NCBI RefSeq assembly: GCF_025567165.1 | Contig: NZ_JAOQKC010000014.1 | Location: 1 to 64,000 of the forward strand | Length of the DNA: 64,000 bases | Reading direction: 5' to 3' | DNA from: Laedolimicola ammoniilytica | GTDB taxonomy: Bacteria; Bacillota; Clostridia; Lachnospirales; Lachnospiraceae | In this document: positions 59,470 to 64,000 of the stretch, piece by piece | Position numbering within the stretch: position 1 is the first letter of the stretch | Layout of the letters: the number at the start of each line of letters is the position of its first letter | Notes under the pieces: model-generated | Told to the model about the DNA's origin: nothing | Databases searched by the model: none | The model's input: only the letters and a program-made list of their open reading frames with translations | Translations under genes and position numbers: made by a program

Positions 59470-61998
59470 ATGAAACAATACAACGTAACGGGTATGAGCT
59501 GTGCAGCCTGCAGCGCCCGCGTGGAAAAAGCGGTGAATAAAGTACCGGGCGTCACAGCCTGCTCGGTCAGCCTTTTGACCAACTCCATGGGAGTAGAAGG
59601 TACTGCGGAGCCGTCCGTCATTATCGCGGCGGTGGAGGCAGCCGGATACGGCGCTTCGGAAAAAGGTGCGGAGAACAGCAGCGCGAAAGTGTCCGCCGCA
59701 GCTGACGATGATTTCCTGAAGGACACCGAGACCCCGAAGATTCGAAGAAGACTGCTCGCGTCGCTGATCTTCCTGGCGCCGCTGATGTACCTGTCTATGG
59801 GCCATATGATGTGGGGCTGGCCGGTACCCGGCTTTATGGAGGGCAATCACGTGGCCATGGGACTGGCCCAGCTTCTTCTGACCGTCATCGTCATGGTGAT
59901 TAATCAGAAGTTCTTTATCAGCGGCTTCAAGGGCCTGCTTCACGGCGCGCCCAATATGGACACTCTGGTAGCATTGGGCTCCGGCGCGTCCTTCGGCTAC
60001 AGCACCTATGCGCTGTTCGCCATGACCGTAGCCCAGGTCCATATGGATATGGACGCTGTCATGGCCTACATGCATGAGTTCTATTTCGAGTCCGCGGCCA
60101 TGATTCTGACCCTGATTACCGTGGGAAAGATGCTGGAGGCCCATTCCAAGGGCAAGACCACAGACGCCCTGAAGGGTCTGATGAAGCTGGCCCCGAAGAC
60201 GGCGGTGCTGGTGCGGGACGGCGCGGAAGTGGAAGTACCCATCGGCCAGGTACGAAAAGGCGATGTCTTTGTGGTAAGACCCGGTGAAAATATACCTGTG
60301 GACGGTATTGTCCTGGAGGGCAGCAGCGCAGTGAACGAATCCGCCCTGACCGGCGAGAGCATTCCGGTGGATAAAAATGTGGGCGACGCCGTATCCGCGG
60401 CGACCCTGAATCAGTCTGGCTTCATCCGCTGCGAGGCCACCCGTGTGGGCGAAGACACCACCCTATCCCAGATCATCCAGATGGTCAGTGACGCGGCAGC
60501 CACAAAAGCGCCCATCGCGAAGATTGCGGACCGGGTATCCGGCGTCTTCGTACCGGCAGTTATCAGCATCGCGGCCATGACCATCATCATCTGGCTGCTG
60601 GCAGGCGAGAGCATAGGCTTTGCGCTGGCACGCGGAATCTCCGTGCTGGTTATCAGCTGCCCCTGCGCCCTGGGATTGGCGACACCCGTAGCCATCATGG
60701 TAGGAAATGGTATGGGCGCGAAAAACGGCATCATGTTTAAGACCGCCGCTTCTCTGGAAGCTACCGGCAAGACCCAGATCGTAGCATTAGATAAGACCGG
60801 AACCATCACCAGCGGCGAACCTAAGATTACGGACATTCTCCCGACGGAGGGTGTCCAGGAGGCAGAGCTTCTGAAGCTGGCCTATACATTGGAGAAAAAG
60901 AGCGAGCACCCGCTGGCCCGGGCCATCCTGGAGACCGGCAGGGAGCGCGGCGCAGACGATACTCTGGAGGTGGCAGATTTCCAGGCAGTACCGGGCGGCG
61001 GCCTGACCGGAAAACTGGACGGCACAGTTCTGACCGGCGGCAACCTGAAATATATCAGCGAGACCGCAGAGGTCTCCGACGCAGTTCGCAAGCAGTCAGA
61101 AAGATTGGCTGAGGACGGTAAGACCCCGCTGTTCTTCGCAAAAGACGGCAAGCTCATCGGCATCATTGCGGTAGCCGATGTCATCAAAGAGGACAGCCCC
61201 CAGGCAGTCCGTGAGCTGCAGGGCATGGGCATCCATGTAGTGATGCTGACCGGAGACAATGAGCGCACCGCCAAAGCCATTGGCCGTCAGGCCGGTGTGG
61301 ATGAGGTCATCGCCGGAGTCCTGCCCGAGGGCAAGGAGAGCGTCATCCGGAATCTGAAGAAGAAGGGCAAAGTAGCCATGGTCGGCGACGGCATCAACGA
61401 TGCCCCGGCCCTAACCCGCGCCGATATGGGCATCGCCATCGGAGCCGGTACGGATATCGCCATCGACGCCGCGGACGTAGTGTTGATGAAGAGCCGATTA
61501 AGCGACGTGCCCGCGGCCATCAGGCTCAGCCGCGCCACCTTACGGAACATCCACGAGAACCTGTTCTGGGCATTTTTCTACAATGTCATCGGAATTCCGC
61601 TGGCAGCAGGCGTGTGGATTCCGCTTTTCGGCTGGAAACTGAACCCCATGTTCGGCGCAGCGGCCATGAGCCTGTCCAGCTTCTGTGTAGTCACAAACGC
61701 CCTGCGTCTGAACCTGTTCAAGATGCATGACGCGAGTAAAGATAAAAAAATCAAGGCAAAGGCCGATCATAAGAAGGAGGAAACAACTATGACAAAGACC
61801 ATGAAAATCGAAGGTATGATGTGCGGACACTGCGAGGCTGCCGTAAAGAAAGCCCTGGAGGCAGTTGCAGGCGTAGAAGCAGCCGAGGTAAGCCACGAGG
61901 CCGGAACCGCGGTAGTTACACTGACCGCAGAGGTAGCCGACGATGTCCTGAAGAACGCCGTTGAAGCGAAAGACTACAAGGTAACCGACATCCAGTAA
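59470..61998 (+). CDS. copA: copper-translocating P-type ATPase with C-terminal chaperone domain
   Basis: This 842-residue P1B-type ATPase has an N-terminal heavy-metal domain (GMSCAAC, Cys11/Cys14), the transport motif CPC at 397-399, the phosphorylation site DKTG with Asp441, and GDGINDAP. It exports Cu(I). After the last membrane helix comes a lysine-rich linker and, from residue 774, a complete second heavy-metal domain (GMMCGHC, Cys785/Cys788). A ribosome binding site and ATG stand inside the linker in the same frame (see the nested copZ). GAGGAGGC is near the ATG start, 85 bases after csoR. Confidence 0.95.
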   Translation: MKQYNVTGMSCAACSARVEKAVNKVPGVTACSVSLLTNSMGVEGTAEPSVIIAAVEAAGYGASEKGAENSSAKVSAAADDDFLKDTETPKIRRRLLASLIFLAPLMYLSMGHMMWGWPVPGFMEGNHVAMGLAQLLLTVIVMVINQKFFISGFKGLLHGAPNMDTLVALGSGASFGYSTYALFAMTVAQVHMDMDAVMAYMHEFYFESAAMILTLITVGKMLEAHSKGKTTDALKGLMKLAPKTAVLVRDGAEVEVPIGQVRKGDVFVVRPGENIPVDGIVLEGSSAVNESALTGESIPVDKNVGDAVSAATLNQSGFIRCEATRVGEDTTLSQIIQMVSDAAATKAPIAKIADRVSGVFVPAVISIAAMTIIIWLLAGESIGFALARGISVLVISCPCALGLATPVAIMVGNGMGAKNGIMFKTAASLEATGKTQIVALDKTGTITSGEPKITDILPTEGVQEAELLKLAYTLEKKSEHPLARAILETGRERGADDTLEVADFQAVPGGGLTGKLDGTVLTGGNLKYISETAEVSDAVRKQSERLAEDGKTPLFFAKDGKLIGIIAVADVIKEDSPQAVRELQGMGIHVVMLTGDNERTAKAIGRQAGVDEVIAGVLPEGKESVIRNLKKKGKVAMVGDGINDAPALTRADMGIAIGAGTDIAIDAADVVLMKSRLSDVPAAIRLSRATLRNIHENLFWAFFYNVIGIPLAAGVWIPLFGWKLNPMFGAAAMSLSSFCVVTNALRLNLFKMHDASKDKKIKAKADHKKEETTMTKTMKIEGMMCGHCEAAVKKALEAVAGVEAAEVSHEAGTAVVTLTAEVADDVLKNAVEAKDYKVTDIQ
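61789..61998 (+). CDS. copZ: nested, in-frame copZ-like copper chaperone
   Basis: Within the copA frame, AAGGAGG (61774-61780) lies eight bases before ATG 61789. From this ATG a 69-residue protein MTKTMKIEGMMCGHC... runs to the copA stop. It has the full size and fold pattern of CopZ: beta-alpha-beta-beta-alpha-beta with the CxxC site. A strong Shine-Dalgarno would not be expected by chance at this spot. The free chaperone is therefore probably made by internal initiation, while the whole frame gives a CopA-CopZ fusion. Confidence 0.7.
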   Translation: MTKTMKIEGMMCGHCEAAVKKALEAVAGVEAAEVSHEAGTAVVTLTAEVADDVLKNAVEAKDYKVTDIQ

Positions 61999-62016
61999 AA
62001 CGCCGATGTCGTCCCC

Positions 62017-62108
62017 AGACGAAAGGCAGGTGCCCGCAAACTTTTTTCACCACGGTGTCCGAGAAACGTCCGAACACCTCGAAAAAATTTTGCGGGCACC
62101 GTCCGTCT
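62017..62108. repeat. large inverted repeat after copA
   Basis: The arms 62029-62048 and 62081-62100 match at 19 of 20 positions (GGTGCCCGCAAA... against ...TTTGCGGGCACC). An inner pair GGTGT/ACACC and an outer pair AGACG/CGTCT extend the structure. The T run lies inside the arms and not after the stem, so it is not a plain terminator, although it may end transcripts from both sides. Confidence 0.7.
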
Positions 62109-62187
62109 TAGACACATTGCCGTTTTCTCACTTACATGCTATAATGAGAATCTGTATCAAGTAAGACGATAAAAGGAGCTATGAAAA

Positions 62188-62451
62188 ATGGAATACATCT
62201 ATAAAACAAAAGGCACCTGTTCTTCCAAGATCCGCCTGGACATCAACGACGGCGTAGTCACCAACGTGGTCTTCACCGGCGGCTGCGACGGCAACCTGAA
62301 AGCCATCCCCCGCCTGGTGGACGGCATGACCGTGGAGCAGATCGAGGAGAAATGCAAAGGCATCCACTGCGGCTTCAAGTCCACATCCTGCGCCGACCAG
62401 CTGGCCTGCGCGGCCAGAGAGGCTTACGAAGCAGAGAAGAAGCAGAAATAA
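62188..62451 (+). CDS. TSCPD domain protein (TIGR03905-like)
   Basis: This 87-residue protein contains the TSCPD-like pattern VVFTGGCDGNLKAIPRLVDGM and GIHCGFKSTSCADQLACA. It is a Cys-containing domain found alone or at the C-terminus of class II ribonucleotide reductases. Free forms have no proven role. AAAAGGAGC precedes the ATG. A hairpin terminator follows. Confidence 0.88.
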   Translation: MEYIYKTKGTCSSKIRLDINDGVVTNVVFTGGCDGNLKAIPRLVDGMTVEQIEEKCKGIHCGFKSTSCADQLACAAREAYEAEKKQK

Positions 62452-62469
62452 GAACAAAGACACATTCCG

Positions 62470-62501
62470 GGAAAAGCCGACACAAGAAGTGCGGCTTTTC
62501 C
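62470..62501 (+). terminator. terminator of the TSCPD gene
   Basis: GGAAAAGCCG and CGGCTTTTCC are perfect 10-bp arms with a 12-nt loop, followed by TTTT. Confidence 0.85.
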
Positions 62502-62616
62502 TTTTGTTTTTCCGGAAATTTTGCAAAGAAATTTGGTTTTGGGAATTGTAAAGTCATTTTATATGGAATATACTTTGGATAATACGGAAAAATCCAGAGA
62601 GAAAAGAGTGAACAGT

Positions 62617-63219
62617 ATGGCAGAGACAGAGCTTCGGATCCGCCGGGCGACACTGGCAGACGCGGAAAGTATTTTGGATATCTACAGACCTTACGTGGAG
62701 GAAACCGTCATTACCTTTGAGTATCTGGTACCGAGCCTGGAGGAGTTTCGGGAGCGCATCGCCCATACCCTTGAGAAATATCCCTGCATCGTGGCGGAGC
62801 GGGACAGCGGGATCGTGGGTTACGCCTGCACCGGTGTGTTCAAGGACCGGGCGGCCTACGACTGGGGCGTGGAGACGACTATCTATGTGAAGAAGGACTG
62901 CAAGCGGGGCGGTATCGGTAGGAAATTGTATACAGCATTGGAAAAGGTATCGGCGGCCCAGCATATCCTGAACCTGAACGCCTGCATCGGCTATCCGGAG
63001 GTGGAGGACGAGTATCTGACCCGGGACAGCGCACATTTTCACGAGCATCTGGGCTACCGGCTGGTGGGAGAGTTCCACAAGTGCGGGTACAAGTTCGGCC
63101 GCTGGTACGATATGATCTGGATGGAGAAACTGATCGGCGATCACACGGTGGAGCCGAAGCCGGTGGTACCGTTTCCGGAGTTGGACGAGCTGACGCTGCA
63201 TAAGTGCGGCATCGAATAG
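62617..63219 (+). CDS. GNAT acetyltransferase (phosphinothricin acetyltransferase-like)
   Basis: This 200-residue GNAT protein has RRATLADAESILDIYRPYVEET, the acetyl-CoA loop KKDCKRGGIGRKLYTAL and HEHLGYRLVGEFHKCGYKFGRWYDMIWMEK, all typical of the Pat/Bar-like branch, whose members acetylate amino-acid analogues or methionine sulfone. The start at 62617 is chosen because conservation begins there; its site is weak (AGAGAGAAAAG). Residues upstream of it are not family-like. Confidence 0.88.
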   Translation: MAETELRIRRATLADAESILDIYRPYVEETVITFEYLVPSLEEFRERIAHTLEKYPCIVAERDSGIVGYACTGVFKDRAAYDWGVETTIYVKKDCKRGGIGRKLYTALEKVSAAQHILNLNACIGYPEVEDEYLTRDSAHFHEHLGYRLVGEFHKCGYKFGRWYDMIWMEKLIGDHTVEPKPVVPFPELDELTLHKCGIE

Positions 63220-63233
63220 GAGATGAATTTACA

Positions 63234-63725
63234 ATGATCAGACATGCGGAAATACAGGATTTAACGGCCATCGAGGCCGTATACGCCCACGCGCGGAAAT
63301 TCATGGAGGAGACCGGCAACCCGAACCAGTGGGGCAAGAACCACCCGCCCAGGGCGACGCTGGAGAACGCGATCGCGGCTCGGAAGCTCTATGCGCTGGA
63401 GGAGGACGGACAGATTCACGGATCCTTCTACTTCGCTATCGAAGAGGAACCCAATTATCGGAAGATTGACGACGGATCCTGGCTGTCCGATGTGCCCTAT
63501 GGCGTGATTCATATGGTGGCCAGCGACGGCACGCTTCATGGATTTTTACAGCAGATCGTGGCTTTTTGTGAGCAACAGACGAAGCATCTGCGCATTGACA
63601 CGCACCATGACAACAAGGTCATGCAGCACGTGATCGCCAAGAACGGCTTCAGCCGCCGGGGCATCATTTATCTGGTAAATGAGGACGGTTCCGCCCGCAT
63701 TGCCTATGAGAAGCTGGGAGAATAA
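63234..63725 (+). CDS. GNAT acetyltransferase
   Basis: This 163-residue GNAT protein starts MIRHAEIQDLTAIEAVYAHARKFME and has WGKNHPP, an FYFAIEE strand and a C-terminal IAKNGFSRRGIIYL. TAGGAGA lies about ten bases upstream of ATG 63234; the in-frame GTG at 63204 is inside the previous gene and upstream of that site. The substrate is unknown. Confidence 0.87.
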   Translation: MIRHAEIQDLTAIEAVYAHARKFMEETGNPNQWGKNHPPRATLENAIAARKLYALEEDGQIHGSFYFAIEEEPNYRKIDDGSWLSDVPYGVIHMVASDGTLHGFLQQIVAFCEQQTKHLRIDTHHDNKVMQHVIAKNGFSRRGIIYLVNEDGSARIAYEKLGE

Positions 63726-63731
63726 GCGGCC

Positions 63732-64000
63732 ATGAAGCTTTTACTGACGGCGATCAACGCCAAATACATCCATTCCAACCTGGCAGTCTACAGCCTCCGG
63801 GCTTCCGCCGGATCCATCCGGGATCAGGTGGAGCTGGCCGAGTTCACGATTAATCACCGGACCGGGGAAATCCTGCGGGATATCTACCGGAAAAAGCCGG
63901 ACGTGTTGTTCTTTTCCTGTTATATCTGGAATATGGTATATGTGACGGAGCTGACCGCCGAGTGCAAAAAGGTGATGCCGGGAGTGCCCATCTGGCTTGG
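63732..64000 (+). CDS. B12-binding domain radical SAM protein (partial, cut by window end)
   Basis: The frame from ATG 63732 stays open to the window end (89 full codons). It starts MKLLLTAINAKYIHSNLAVYSL and continues to VLFFSCYIWNM, the N-terminal cobalamin-binding-like domain of DUF4080-type radical SAM proteins. The radical SAM core would lie beyond the window. It starts 6 bases after the GNAT gene and is probably in its operon. Confidence 0.85.
   Translation, partial: MKLLLTAINAKYIHSNLAVYSLRASAGSIRDQVELAEFTINHRTGEILRDIYRKKPDVLFFSCYIWNMVYVTELTAECKKVMPGVPIWL

Overview
The window looks like a chromosomal stretch from a spore-forming anaerobe of the class Clostridia, most likely the family Lachnospiraceae. 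The signs are a housekeeping gene order known from Bacillus and its relatives (decarboxylase, guanylate-kinase-like gene, holB, PSP1/yaaT, yabB-type methyltransferase, rsmI, abrB, metG), sporulation genes (spmA, spmB, bofA), a CTC-type L25, a Bacillus-type long SRP RNA beside the tRNA deaminase gene, oxygen-sensitive glycyl-radical metabolism, and a compact Tad-like pilus operon of the kind common in gut Lachnospiraceae. I see no phage, insertion sequence or CRISPR array.

Layout. 1-888: the 3' end of a 23S rRNA gene, then six tRNA genes (Asp, Val, Thr, Tyr, initiator Met, Phe) and a terminator; no 5S gene lies between them. 925-5997: a PucR-type regulator divergent from a three-gene operon (unknown protein, GcvT-like folate protein, short-chain dehydrogenase) that looks like an undescribed catabolic pathway. 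6043-6300: terminators and two minus-strand tRNAs (Val-CAC, Ala-CGC). 6500-20608: threonine aldolase and the conserved housekeeping block, spmAB, a DUF885 peptidase, rplY/ctc and metG behind a T-box leader.

20688-31905: a ten-gene sugar operon behind a consensus promoter. It has two paralogous ROK kinases, a lactonase, a sugar ABC transporter (lipoprotein, ATPase, two permeases), an aldose epimerase, a GH4 enzyme and a HAD phosphatase. The simplest reading is import of a beta-glucoside, ATP-dependent phosphorylation, and GH4 cleavage to glucose 6-phosphate. 31959-38854: a DeoR regulator, a glycyl-radical activase, and a minus-strand operon of glycyl-radical enzyme, PfkB-type sugar kinase and 6-phosphogluconate dehydrogenase. 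A TTTC-N4-GAAA element lies upstream of both the activase and the radical enzyme.

38855-39847: an AraC remnant, a DUF2508 gene, a copy of a structured interspersed repeat (another copy is at 18448-18597) and bofA. 39859-48917: a Tad-like pilus operon; the pilus ATPase gene carries an apparent one-base deletion near its 3' end. 49285-54943: a complete dgaABCDEF-like D-glucosaminate PTS operon, divergent from an RpiR regulator, with two TGTAG-N4-CTACA palindromes between them. 54985-58953: tatD, rsmA, an unknown Lachnospiraceae-type protein, tRNA deaminase and SRP RNA. 59009-61998: a CsoR-controlled copper operon in which a copZ-like chaperone reading frame, with its own ribosome binding site, is nested in frame at the 3' end of copA. 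62017-64000: a large inverted repeat, a TSCPD protein, two GNAT acetyltransferases and the start of a B12-binding radical SAM gene cut by the window edge.

All calls are made by eye from sequence and family memory; no database search was run.
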